From NCBI GenBank assembly GCA_026239495.1, contig CP110830.1, positions 2,046,001-2,110,000 of the forward strand: a DNA stretch of 64,000 nt, given 5' to 3'. The notes beneath the pieces were generated by a model. The model made no database searches. It saw only the letters and a list, made by a program, of their open reading frames with translations, and was not told where the DNA came from. Source of the DNA: Spiroplasma phoeniceum. Lineage in GTDB: Bacteria > Bacillota_I > Bacilli_A > Mycoplasmatales > Mycoplasmataceae. Position 1 is the stretch's first letter; every line of letters starts with the position of its first letter. Both the position numbers and the translations under genes were made by a program. Positions 34,936 to 44,813 of the stretch are shown here, one piece after another.

Positions 34936-35411
34936 TTATGAAAAATTACGACTACCTGTAAAAGAAGGAATAATTTCTTTTTTATCATTAAACCAAAAAT
35001 ACGGTTTCATATGTAATAACCTATTAGGTTTATCAATAACATTAGCTTGGTTATTTAAATTATTGTGTGAAAACTCTTGATTATATTTAGCAACACGTTC
35101 TTGTTCATTTTTTTCACGACCTGAAGACATATAACTACGAATAATATCAAATGAAAATTTACCTTTAACAATTTCAAATAAATACTTTTCAACAAGAGAT
35201 GTGCCAACAAATCCGTTAATAAAAACAACATGTGCATTATACTTCGGTGTTTCTCTAACCATTTCTCATATTTGGCTTTTTTCGGTTTCAAAACCACCAT
35301 TTATATGTCTAATGCCAAAAACACAATACCTGCAATAGCTCCTGCTGTTGCTAAAACACCAAAAGTTGTTCCTCCGATTATTATTGCTTGTTTTTTTACT
35401 TTTCTATTCAT
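34936..35411 (-). pseudogene. Membrane-anchored PLD-like domain protein, frameshifted
   Basis: It starts MNRKVKKQAIIIGGTTFGVL followed by a membrane segment (ATAGAIAGIVFG), then a one-base frame change near 35310 and VRETPKYNAHVVFINGFVGT. The end, LLHMKPYFWFNDKKEIIPSF then TGSRNFS, resembles a phospholipase D/NgoFVII-type HxK...GSxNFS motif, although His-Met-Lys-Pro departs from strict HKD. Such domains cut phosphodiester bonds in DNA or lipids. The frame stops right after the motif, so the second half of the enzyme is missing or was lost at the junction with a short plus-strand fragment (34878-34952, reading LLEAAQSKNGPFNKADYEKL). Confidence 0.45.
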
Positions 35412-35559
35412 TTAATTAATTCCTATCTTTTTGTTAAATTATTTAAATATATGTGTTTTCATAATTTCATTCATACTAATATTTTATAATATTTTTTGGT
35501 CGCATGTAAAAAAGAAGGGTCTTAACAAATACATAGAAATTTAATAAGAATAATAATTA

Positions 35560-35586
35560 AACCATTTACTAAAATGGTTTTTTTAT
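35560..35586 (+). terminator. Intrinsic terminator
   Basis: An 8-bp perfect stem, AACCATTT/AAATGGTT, with a 4-base loop is followed by T7. A similar stem, with different sequence but the same TTTTTTTATTTG trailer, occurs at 56524. Confidence 0.75.
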
Positions 35587-35614
35587 TTGTAAAACCAAAA
35601 ATTATTAATTGATT

Positions 35615-35772
35615 CAGAGAAAGGACGGTATCTTAAATTCTTAAAATAGAAACTTTTTATTACAACTTTTTGATACCCTCTTTAAGTTGTTTACACATTT
35701 ATTAAATATCTTAGAAATCTTTACAAAGTGTGCCTGTTTTTTCTCCAATTTTAAGGTGTTGTCCTTTCTCTG
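35615..35772. repeat. 158-bp inverted-repeat structure
   Basis: The outer arms CAGAGAAAGGAC (35615-35626) and GTCCTTTCTCTG (35761-35772) are perfectly complementary over 12 bases. Inside, GGTATC/GATACC (35627-35632 and 35672-35677) and ACAACTT/AAGTTGT (35662-35668 and 35684-35690) can form smaller stems. It could be a small mobile element, a control RNA or a replication or packaging site. Confidence 0.6.
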
Positions 35773-35775
35773 TTT

Positions 35776-35797
35776 CAGTTAATTAATTTGCTAATAA
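35776..35797. promoter_or_regulatory. Phage intergenic sequence before the early operon
   Basis: CAGTTAATTAATTTGCTAAT continues into AA and matches the segment at 19648-19670 with one base difference in length. It lies 30 bases before the early gene start, so it may include early promoter or operator sequence. Confidence 0.45.
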
Positions 35798-35827
35798 GAA
35801 AGCTTAATAAAAAGAAAGGATTAAGTA

Positions 35828-36068
35828 ATGAAAATTAATAAGCAACAAACAATATATGATATTGATAACTGCTATAAAGCAATATCATTTATTACTGAAG
35901 AATTTTTATCAAATAAAGTTTTATTAACTTGTGAAAAACATAAAGATTTATTAAATCGTACAAAAGATAAAAAAACAAAAGCGATTTTATAAACGCTTAG
36001 AAAATTCAAAAATTATCTTTGATTATGAAACTGGTTTTTTAAAACTTTGATTTTACAAAACAACTTAA
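35828..36068 (+). pseudogene. First early phage gene, frameshifted
   Basis: It starts MKINKQQTIYDIDNCYKAIS after AAAGGATTAAGT. The first frame stops after DKKTKAIL. A +1 change near 35978 restores KRFYKRLENSKIIFDYETGF and the end LKLWFYKTT. The full protein would be about 80 residues. Unknown early phage function. Confidence 0.5.
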
Positions 36069-36079
36069 TGCAAAGTGGG

Positions 36080-36545
36080 ACAGTTATTTTAAATAACTAA
36101 GTGCTTCCATAAGAACATGAGTATCAACTCATTCCCGCAGCCGGCCGATGCAAGTGCTGAAATAGTGTATGAGGAAAAATGTAAATCGGCGCTTGTTCAT
36201 TAGAGCTAAGCGATAGTCGTGATAAGTCCAAGGTTAATATCAAACGACAATAAACCATAGAGATAGTGACTTTATAAATAAATTTGCGTATAGCATTAGG
36301 CTCTTCAGGGTGCAAGTGAATTTATTTTAAAAACTGAACGCTTTGAGCTGAAATGGTGCGGATAAAGAGAGAGAAAACTCTCTGGCGTAAAAAAACAACT
36401 GTGGATTATTAAACATTCAAACAATTAACATACCGCCACCGCTCACCCCCAGTTAAGCGGATTTCGTAGTAAATAAATAAATATTTATATAACTAATTCT
36501 CGCTTTGGCACTTTTACTTGGGAGTGAGCGCCAGCGAATTATAAA
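36080..36545 (+). ncRNA. Candidate large structured RNA of the phage early operon
   Basis: About 470 bases lie between two early phage genes, with no credible coding frame on the plus strand. The strand is taken from the operon direction. Composition is unusual: 36121-36240 has 52 G+C of 120, against roughly one quarter in neighbouring genes. Pairings seen by eye are ATGAGT/ACTCAT at 36117-36132; CCGAT with ATCGG, and GCAAGTGC with GCGCTTGT, which interleave as in a pseudoknot (36145-36203); and AGAGAG/CTCTCT closed by AAAA at 36368-36383. A long-range stem pairs CGCTCACCCCCAG (36440-36452) with TTGGGAGTGAGCG (36518-36530) over 12 of 13 positions. It could be a GOLLD- or ROOL-like phage RNA or a new class. 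Confidence 0.55.
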
Positions 36546-36562
36546 AATAGGAGGAATTAAAA

Positions 36563-36817
36563 ATGATATGTAATAAAGCATTAAAAATTACCAATAAAGA
36601 TATTATTTATGCACAAATTAATCGTGATTACTTAGGTGATTTGGAATTAAATTTATATCTTAAATTTGGTAATGAAGAAAGACACGTAGGTGATGTTGAA
36701 TTACCAATAGATTTTGATTTAAATTGCAAATGATATGAAATTAATGAAGTTAAGGGTTTAATTGGTGATTATTTAGAAGATGGAGAAGCAGATTACGAGG
36801 CGATAAATTATGAATAA
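36563..36817 (+). CDS. Early phage protein
   Basis: The 84-residue acidic protein starts MICNKALKITNKDIIYAQIN, with AGGAGGAATT directly upstream. It ends DGEADYEAINYE and overlaps the next frame (ATGAATAA). No membrane segment or known motif. It is the first gene after the structured leader. Confidence 0.65.
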
Positions 36818-36983
36818 AAGATATTTATTAGTAATGAAAAGTAAATATGGTGATTTTAAAACAAACTTCTTTTATACATTATAATAAGCAAAAATTACTA
36901 CTAATGTTGAAAATCAACAAGAATGATTAACAAATATTATTGATTTAGAAGATAACAATATTAAATGACAAGGATGTGAGTAA
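36810..36983 (+). pseudogene. Early phage gene with a double stop
   Basis: It starts MNKRYLLVMKSKYGDFKTNF and meets two adjacent TAA codons after FFYTL. The same frame then continues ITTNVENQQEWLTNIIDLED to a TAA at 36983. The continuity suggests one gene of about 57 codons with a nonsense region, or a product of only 24 residues. Confidence 0.45.
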
Positions 36984-36984
36984 C

Positions 36985-37122
36985 ATGTGAAAAGATGAAG
37001 ATGGTAAAGTTTATACTGAAGAAGATTTATTTAATGAAGCATTAGAAGAATGTCATTCAGAAGAAAGTGGCTATGAATATATTCATACTTTAATTATGGA
37101 AAAGAATTTGGAGGAAATTTAA
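36985..37122 (+). CDS. Small acidic early phage protein
   Basis: The 45-residue protein MWKDEDGKVYTEEDLFNEAL... ends IMEKNLEEI; UGA is its second codon (Trp). It is very acidic, like many phage inhibitors of host DNA-binding proteins, though no specific role is shown. It lies 1 base after the previous frame and 2 before the next gene, inside the early operon. Confidence 0.5.
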
Positions 37123-37124
37123 TT

Positions 37125-37820
37125 ATGGTAGATTTAAAGTTAAATAATGAAGTTAAAAATATTACTTATCCGTTTTATTTAAAAGGAAATGATTTTAAAG
37201 AATTAAGTTTAAAATCATTAACAATTAAAAAATGAATTGATGAAAATGGACAAGAATTAGCAGAATTTATATATCGACAACAAGCTTGATTAATAAATGG
37301 AGAATATAAAACACAATCATTAAAAGATTTAAAATTAGTAGTTTCAAAAATTGATTATATTTTTAGAGAACCATTAGAATTAATAAAAAATTTTAAAGAT
37401 GAATTAAATTTTATTAGAAAAGATATTTTAAATTTAGAAAATAATATTAAGAGTAATCATGATTATTTAAAAAATAGTTTTATTAATATTCAATTTCAAA
37501 AACAAAATGAAATTATTGAAAATCATAAAAAAGAACAATTTTTAGAAATTAAAAGTGTATTAAAACAAGAGCAAGAAATAGAAATTATTACTAGTAATTT
37601 TCGTAAAGAAAAATTATTAATTAAAGATATTAAAATATTAGGTATTAATGATAATTTTTTAAAAAATGCCAATAAATTAGAACTTATTAATTTAATTAAA
37701 AATTATTTAATTGTTGATGAACAAATTATTAAAAATGAAATTAAAGACCAATGAGATAGTGATAAAGATATTGATTTAATTGGCATTAAAGGTATTAATT
37801 TTAAAATAAATAAAGGATAA
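37125..37820 (+). CDS. Coiled-coil early phage protein
   Basis: The 231-residue protein starts MVDLKLNNEVKNITYPFYLK. The central part (about residues 85-170) is strongly helical and charged (ELNFIRKDILNLENNIKSN, IENHKKEQFLEIKSVLKQE), predicted as coiled coil. The position directly upstream of recT matches phage recombination modules, where a nuclease or accessory protein precedes RecT. However, no nuclease motif is visible. GGAGG precedes the ATG. Confidence 0.65.
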
Positions 37821-37827
37821 AAATAAT

Positions 37828-38739
37828 ATGGCAAATATTGTTGAATTTTTAAGAACATATAAGGAAACTGAATGAATAAAAAGTAAATTTTCTAATGAAA
37901 ATGAAATTGCAAGATTTAAAAGTAATATAGTTGAAATATCAAATAGTAATGAATTATTACAAAAAGCAGACCCAAAAACAATTATGACTGCTTATTATCA
38001 AGGTGTTTTATTAAACTTACCAATGGAAAAACAATTTGGTTATGCTTATGTCTTTCCATATAATACTAAAATAATAAGAATTATTAATGGTCGTGAAATA
38101 CAAGAATGAATTAATCAAGCTCCATTTCAAATGGGTTATAAAGGTTATATTCAATTAGCACAAAGAAACGGTCAATATTTAGATATTTCAGTGTCAGATG
38201 TTAAAACTTGGTGAATTAGTAAATTATGATCGTTTAAAGTGAGCTATTTTTAATTGAATTCAAGATGAAGATTAAAGAGAAAAATTACCAATTATGGTTT
38301 ATGTAGCATATTTTAAAATGGTTAATGGTTTTGAAAAAAACCTTATATATGACCAAAGAACAAATGGAAAATAATTTTATGAAATATTCTAAAACTTATG
38401 CTAAAAATAAATCATTTTATATTGCTACTTTTGATGAAATGGCATTAAAAACAGTATTAACTAGTTTATTACGAAAATGAGGTATTATGTCATTTGAATT
38501 ACAAAAAGCTTATAAATCAGATCAAGCAGTTATTACAACTAATGATGAAAAGATTTATATTGATAATGATAGTAATTTCACCAAAAATCAGGGTCAAATT
38601 AGCAACGAAAATATATCAAATAATAATTTAAAAACATGAATCAAGTGAAGAATTGACAGATAATAATGTAGTAAAAGAAGAAGATATATCAAATGTAGTT
38701 CCAACAGTTAACAATGATGAGGAATGAGCTACTTGATAA
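37828..38739 (+). pseudogene. recT: RecT-family single-strand annealing protein, frameshifted
   Basis: It starts MANIVEFLRTYKETEWIKSK and continues NPMEK-type segments: TIMTAYYQGVLLNLPMEKQF, GYAYVFPYNTKIIRIINGRE and QMGYKGYIQLAQRNGQYLDI. This GYKG.IQLA.R.G pattern is diagnostic of RecT. Frame changes occur near 38213, 38330 and 38630, and TAA stops lie near 38249 and 38273, before LPIMVYVAYFKMVNGFEK and DEMALKTVLTSLLRKWGIMS. RecT pairs single-stranded DNA during phage recombination. The C terminus overlaps the RuvC-like start. Degenerate, but easily recognised. Confidence 0.85.
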
Positions 38740-39195
38740 AAATAGGCATTGACCCATCAGGAGCTGGCGCTAAAGCTGTTGCTATTTTTGAAAATAATGA
38801 AATTAATTGATAAATCTGAATATACAAATCGTGATTGAATTGCACAAACCCATATTATTTTAGATAAGTTAAAACAAGATGCAATTATTAATATAGAAGA
38901 TTGTTTATATACATCTGCTAGTGAGATTAAAGATAGAGATAATTTATTAAAACTTATGGGAGCAATTAAGTATACAACAGAAAAATTATCAAATATTAAT
39001 TGAGCATCACCAAAACACACTAAATCCATTGTTAAAAATATGGAAAATTTAAGTAAATATAATGATAGTTGTTTGTGAGAATTTGAAAAAGATAATAATT
39101 TAACTTATCAATATGGTAAGGGTTGAAAATATAATAATGAAAAAATAAGTAATCATTTACGCGATGAAATTATTATTGCCAATTATAAGGGTTAA
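38724..39195 (+). pseudogene. RuvC-like Holliday junction resolvase, frameshifted
   Basis: It starts MSYLIKIGIDPSGAGAKAVA, with the first catalytic-type Asp of the RNase H fold in GIDPSG. A one-base change near 38805 shifts the frame, which resumes KSEYTNRDWIAQTHIILDKL. It continues with an acidic residue in AIINIEDCLYTSASEIKDRD and the end LRDEIIIANYKG. The order after RecT fits a phage recombination module that resolves junctions before packaging. The start overlaps the recT end by 16 bases. Confidence 0.65.
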
Positions 39196-39199
39196 TATT

Positions 39200-39388
39200 A
39201 TGAAACATTCGTTTAATCAAAAAACAGGAAAATATTATTCTAAATTAATTCGTAATTTTAATATTTACTTAAATGAAAATGAAGAAAAAGTTTGAAATGA
39301 ATTTAATGACTTTACTTATTCACAGCGAATAGAACATCTTATTAATTTTTATATAAGTCACAATAAAGGATATCGCGAGAATGAATAA
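39200..39388 (+). CDS. Small phage protein
   Basis: The 62-residue protein starts MKHSFNQKTGKYYSKLIRNF and contains EKVWNEFNDFTYSQRIEHLI. It is homologous to the gene at 12091-12294, and its end overlaps the next frame. Its helix pattern could suit a ribbon-helix-helix regulator, but this is only a guess. Confidence 0.55.
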
Positions 39389-39566
39389 ATATATTTTATG
39401 TTATAGTTAAGAACAAGGTAATCGCCCTTGTAAAATTCCACTTGGTGAATATATAACTTGTACTGATATTGAAGATGTAAATATTAATTCAACCTGAGAC
39501 TGAGAATATTTAATTAAAACATATGGTGAAAAGAATTTAATTATATTAAAAACAAATAAAAAATAA
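39381..39566 (+). pseudogene. Small phage gene with an early stop
   Basis: It starts MNKYILCYS then TAA, and the same frame continues EQGNRPCKIPLGEYITCTD to KNLIILKTNKK. It overlaps the previous gene by 8 bases. It is followed by a short AACC/GGTT stem with T7 at about 39567-39587 that ends the early operon. Confidence 0.4.
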
Positions 39567-39584
39567 CCTTAATTGGTTGTTTTT

Positions 39585-39872
39585 TTAAATACTATTTGTT
39601 AGTTGTCTAATAGCATATTTTTGTGCTTGTTTTTTATCGTTTACTTTAACTTTTTTTTTAACATTTTTAATTTAACCTGTTTTTAATGCTAATTATGTTG
39701 CATAATCAGGTCCTCGTAAATTTTTTTCGTGGGCAATAACAGCAGTTATTAATTCTCTAATTTCTGCTTTATATTTTTTAATTTTTTTAGCAGATAATCA
39801 TAGAATACCAAGAATACGGATTCCACCAGCACCCGCTAACACAAGTAAATTAATCATTAATGTATCGTTCAT
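39585..39872 (-). pseudogene. Second copy of the 12291 phage gene, degenerate
   Basis: It starts MNDTLMINLLVLAGAGGIRI after AAAGGAATT and contains KKYKAEIRELITAVIAHEKN. TAA codons near 39700 and 39676 interrupt it before the conserved end QLTNSI. This copy shows the likely true start of the intact homologue at 12291-12626. Confidence 0.55.
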
Positions 39873-40037
39873 TTTTTTTAATTCCTTTCTTATCCTTACT
39901 CAAACAGTGGCCATCCATCCTTTCATAACAAAATAATTTATAAATTAAACTATATAACCACCCAAAAATATCAACCGCCCTTATAAATATAGTTTATTTT
40001 AAATTTAATTTTTTGTTATTTTCATTTTGTATATTTT

Positions 40038-40175
40038 TTAATTTTTTTCTGTTATGCCATCTAAATTATTTCGTTGTTTTACTACTCTTGGTTGAATAAC
40101 ACGCTGATTAATCCGACAATCTAAACAATGTCTTAAATGTTCTTTTTTTCATTTTGATTTATCAATTCAAATAAT
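40038..40175 (-). pseudogene. Phage membrane protein, C-terminal fragment
   Basis: From the IS end it reads WIDKSKWKKEHLRHCLDCRI, then NQRVIQPRVVKQRNNLDGIT to a TAA at 40038. It is homologous to the end of the gene at 12746-13305. The C..C pair might bind metal. The rest was lost at the IS at 40176. Confidence 0.5.
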
Positions 40176-41251
40176 AGACTTCTTGCGTAACCTAATCTAA
40201 TTATTTTAAAATTCCTATAAAATATTTTTAAATTAAAATAGAAATTATAGGAGATTAAAATTATGAAATTTGATAAAGTTAATTTTATTAATGATAAAGA
40301 ATTATTGCGATTAACCGGAGCAAAAAAGCTACTTTTAATAAAATGTTAAATATTTTACAAGTAGCTGAAGTAGAAAAATTTAAAAAAGGTGGCAAAACTA
40401 ATAAATTATCATTAGAAAATCGGCTAATGATGACTTTATCGTATTGACGAGAATATCGGACTTATTTTCATCTTGCTAAAAGTTTTGATATTAGTGAATC
40501 TAGTTGTTATCGCAATATCAAGTGAATTGAAGATATTTTAATTAAACACTCTGATTTTCAACAACTCGCTGGTAAAAAATCACTAATAAATGATTATTTT
40601 AATGATAAAACTATTATTATTGATGTTACCAAGGCCCCAATCCAACGCCCAAAAAAAGACAAAAAAAATCTTATTCTGGTAAAAAGAAAAAACACACAAT
40701 TAAAACACAAGTAATTATCGAACAAGAAACCAAAAAAATTATTGCAACAAGTTTTTCGCTTGGTAAAAAACACGATTATGCTTTATTTAAAGAATCAAAA
40801 ATCGCAATTTTAAAAAATACCAAATTAATAGTTGATAGTGGTTATCAAGGAATACAAAAAATTCACAATAATGTTATAATGCCCACAAAGAAAACTAAGA
40901 AAAAACATTTAAATAAAGAACAAAAACAACATAATAGACTAGTTTCAAAAATAAGAATTATTATTGAAAATATTTTTGCTATTCTTAAAAAATTTAAAAT
41001 TATTACAGAAAAATATCGTAATCGAAGAAAACGATTTATTTTAAGATTTAATTTAATTGCTTCAATTTATAATTTGCATTTAGCACAGAAGATTTATTTA
41101 AAATTAAATAATTTAAATAATAAATTCATTTTTTTGTTGTGGCAAAATATTAAATTTTTAAATAAAAAACATAATTAATTAAAATTATATTTTTCTATTA
41201 GTGTCTTTTTACAAATATTCGCAATTTTTTAATAGGTTATGCAAGAAGTCT
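40176..41251 (+). mobile_element. IS5-family element, type A/B hybrid, degenerate
   Basis: The ends are type B, while the 3' half of the transposase (MPTKKTKKKHLNKEQKQHN) is type A, so it is a recombinant. A one-base loss near 40325 (GCAAAAAAGCTAC) shifts the frame at the N terminus (start 40263). Confidence 0.9.
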
Positions 41252-42198
41252 ATTATAAAGTAAAAGAAATAAAACCAAGAAAACTAACTATTTTAAATGG
41301 AAAAATAAATTTTAAAAGAAGAAAATATTATAAAATTAATCAAGAAACAGGAAAAGAAGAATATATTTTTCTTTTGGATAAACTTTTAAAAATTGAAAAA
41401 TGACAAAGAATAGATAATACTGTTAAAGAAAAAATATTATCATTTATTGGCAAGAAAAAAACATATCAAGATATTTTAGATACTATGGAGCATGTAAAAA
41501 TTTGTATAAAAACAATTTCAAATATTATGAAAAATGCAAAAATTGATAAAGAATCTTGTCTTAATAAAACTGATAAAAAAATAAAGGTACCTAATACTTT
41601 ATATATTCAAATTGATGGAGCTTATTTAAAAATGTGAAATGAAAATAAAAAAGGGGAAGAAAAAATAAAAAAACATAGTATATTTTCAACTGTTCATACT
41701 GGCTTTGATAAAACAAAATCAACTAAAAAAAGACCTGTAATTGCAAATAAATTAGGTGTTATAGAACTAGATAATATTCCAGAATATATTAAAAAAAATA
41801 GTAAATTAACTAATTTTGTTATTAAATTACTTACATTAATTACAAATTATTATGATATTAGTGACAATATTGAATTTATGGTATTAGGAGATGGCACACC
41901 TTGAATTAAAAATATTGCAAAATTTATTCAAGAATATTTCCCTAAAAATAAAGTACATTACACGATAGATAAATTTCATCTTACAAGTAGATTTAAAAAA
42001 TTATATCCTTATCAAAGTAAAAACAAAAAAAATAAAGAAACATATCATAAAGCATTTGATTATTTTTTTAATGCTAGATATGAAAAATTATTAGAATGTT
42101 TAGAAAACAGCGCTTCTTTTATAAAAGAATCAAAAATTAAATTCTTAAAAGAGGCAATTAGATTAATTAAAAATAATGGTAGTATTCATTATTCTTAG
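41252..42198 (+). pseudogene. ISLre2/UPF0236-family transposase, truncated at both ends
   Basis: The frame from the IS end is open from VKEIKPRKLTILNGKINFKR to LKEAIRLIKNN near 42177, after which the sequence diverges and stops at TAG. It contains LYIQIDGAYLKMW, IEFMVLGDGTPWIKN and HYTIDKFHLTSRFKK. It is very close to the gene at 20924-22261 and does not share that copy's two frameshifts. Confidence 0.75.
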
Positions 42199-42393
42199 GT
42201 TTTTAATAAAATTAAGTAATTAGAAACAAATTAAGTTTCGCTTATGGCTAAATGATAACAAAATTTATAAAAAATTCAACTTTTTTTAAAAATATAATTT
42301 TTAGTTGAAAAAATAATTTATAAAATTATGAATTTTGACATACTAAAAAATACTTTTTAAAGTTATTGCTAATTTTAAAAGGTTTTTTATTTT
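42199..42393. other. Gene-free spacer between two ISLre2 remnants
   Basis: This AT-rich stretch probably contains the 3' end of one or both ISLre2-type elements. No gene or clear terminal repeat is seen. Confidence 0.4.
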
Positions 42394-43717
42394 TTATAAA
42401 GATAAAAATTGATTTTGAGATTGATTTAAATTAAATATATTAAATTCAATCTTTTCTTTATTTTTATTAGTTTTATCAACTTTCTCATCATTAATTTGAT
42501 TATTAAGTCTTAACATAGAAGCAATTAACATATTGATAAATGTTTCTTTACAATATATTTTTGCGCCTCGCCCTTTAACAGCCTTAATATAATGCGATAC
42601 ACCACCTTCAACATGACAACCAATATTATATTCTAATGCTTGATTTTCAATTACTTCTTTATTATTTTTAATTAGTTCAATAGTTTTTAATAAAAATTTC
42701 TTTTTATTATCAATAACATAAGGTAAGTGACACATTAAAAAATCTAATAATACTTTATAATTTCCAGTAAAAAAATATATTTTTGATAATTTATATTTTA
42801 ATCTATGAATTCGGTTTTTCTTACGATTTGGGAATAATTATTTAAATCTTTTTACTAAATGAAATCTATCTAAACTATATGATACAGTGTTATTTTTATA
42901 TTTTGCTTTTATTGCTTTATAAATTTTTTTAATTTGTTTTTTACCATCACTTAATATTAATATTTTAGTGTCTTCATTAATATCATAAGTATCCATTGAT
43001 TTAAAAATTTTATCAATAAAATTATCAATATTAGATTTATTATTTTTATTCTTATGATTTTTATTAATCATTTGTAAAACGCCTTTTTTCTTTTTCATTT
43101 TTATTTTGGTTTTTGTTGACTTTTCTTAATCAACACCAACATGAATAGTTGAAAAAAACATTTTATTTTCAACTCTTTTTTTATTTTCTCGCATTGGTTC
43201 AAAAGCGCCGTAAATTTGAATATATAAAGCATTATTTGGAATTTTAATTTTATTGTTATTTTTATTACTAATGTAGTCGGTTTCTTCTAAATCGGCATTT
43301 TTAAAAATATTAGATATTGTTCTTTCACTAATATTTGCATTCTCTGTTGTATGTAAAATATCTTTATATCTTTTTTCCATCACCCAAAAAAGACATATAT
43401 TTATTTTTTAAATTTTTTTCAATTCTTTCGTATTTTTTTAAACCTAATTATTCGTCTAAAGGATAACTATTTATATTTTCTTTTTTTTCTTAATTATATT
43501 TAACATATAATCTTCTTTTTAAAGGGATATCCCCATCTTCTGTTTTAATTGTTTTTGGTAATTTTGATACAACTTTATATCTTTGTAATATTTTTCCTTG
43601 TTGATATAATTTAAATATCTCATTATCTCTTTCAATCAATAAATTTTTAGTTTCATTGTTTGTTTATATTATTTTATCTTTTTTATAATCTTCTAATAAA
43701 TTTTGTTTTAATTCCAT
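42394..43717 (-). pseudogene. ISLre2/UPF0236-family transposase, second lineage, degenerate
   Basis: It starts MELKQNLLEDYKKDKII then TAA. Later segments include IKIPNNALYIQIYGAFEPMR (the family has DG in place of YG), DTKILILSDGKKQIKKIYKA, SYSLDRFHLVKRFK, and GCHVEGGVSHYIKAVKGRGA. At least five stops or frame changes are present. Sequence identity to the other ISLre2 genes here is low, so it is a separate lineage. Confidence 0.7.
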
Positions 43718-43739
43718 TTTATAATTTCCTTTCTTCATT

Positions 43740-44813
43740 AGAATTCTTGCGTAACCCATTAAAAAATTGCAAATATTTGTAAAAAGACACTAATAGAAAA
43801 ATATAATTTTAATTAATTATGTTTTTTATTTAAAAATTTAATATTTTGCCACAACAAAAAATGAATTTATTATTTAAATTCTTTAATTTTAAATAAATCT
43901 TCTATGCTAACTGCAAATTATAAATTGAAGCAATTAAATTAAATCTTAAACTAAATCGTTTTCTTCGATTACGATATTTTTCTGTAATAATTTTAAATTT
44001 TTTAACAATAGCAAAAATATTTTCAATAATAATTCTCACTTTTGAAACTATTCTATTACGTTGTTTTTGTACTTTATTTAAAGGGTTTTTCTTTGTTTTT
44101 TTGTAGGTATTAGAAAATTATTGTGAATTTTTTGAATTCATTGATAACCACTATCAACTATTAATTTGGTATTTTTTAAAATTGAGATTTTTGATTCTTT
44201 AAATAAAGCATAATAATGTTTTTTTCCAAGCGAAAAACTTGGTGCAATAATTTTTTTGGTTTCTTGTTCGATAATTACTTGTGTTTTAATAGTGTGTTTT
44301 TTCTTTTTACCAGAATAAGATTGTTTTTGTCTTTTTTTGGGCGTTGGATTGGGGTTTTGGTAACATCAATAATAATATTTTTATCATTAAAATAATCATT
44401 TATTAGCGATTTTTTACCAGCGAGTTGTTGAAAATCAGAGTGTTTAATTAAAATATCTTCAATTCAATTTATATTGCGATAACAACTAGATTCACTAATA
44501 TCAAAACTTTTAGCAAGATAAAAATAAGCCCGATATTCTCGTCAATGCGATAAAGTCATCGGTAGCCGATTTTCTAGTGATAATTTATTAGTTTTGCCAC
44601 CTTTTTTAAATTTTTCTATTTCAGCTACTTGTAAAATATTTAACATTTTATTAAAAGTAGCTTTTTTGCTCCGGTTGATCGCAATAATTCTTTATCATTA
44701 ATAAAATTAAATTTATCAAATTTCATAATTTTAATCTCCTATAATTTCTATTTTAATTTAAAAATATTTTATAGGAATTTTAAAATAATTAGATTAGGTT
44801 ATGCAAGAAGTCT
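43740..44813 (-). mobile_element. IS5-family element, type B, degenerate
   Basis: The left terminus is altered (AGAATTCTTGC); the right terminus is complete. The transposase (start 44725) has a one-base loss in the GCAAAAAAG run near 44665 and other changes. Confidence 0.9.

Larger units (their letters stand above)
35412..35827. other. Intergenic region with terminator and large inverted repeat
   Basis: No gene is visible in about 415 bases. It holds a terminator (AACCATTT/AAATGGTT plus T7, 35560-35586), a 158-bp inverted-repeat structure (35615-35772), and then the shared phage sequence at 35776-35797 and an AAAGGATT ribosome-binding site for the first early gene. Confidence 0.7.

Noticed and set aside
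35055-35300. Minus-strand frame MVVLKPKKAKYEKWLEKH as a gene
   Set aside because: It is the out-of-frame continuation after the one-base shift in the PLD-like gene; the conserved motif lies in the other frame.
36124-36315. 63-codon open frame on the minus strand inside the structured region
   Set aside because: It has no ribosome-binding site, no homologous frame elsewhere and an unusual composition; base-pairing structure explains the region better.
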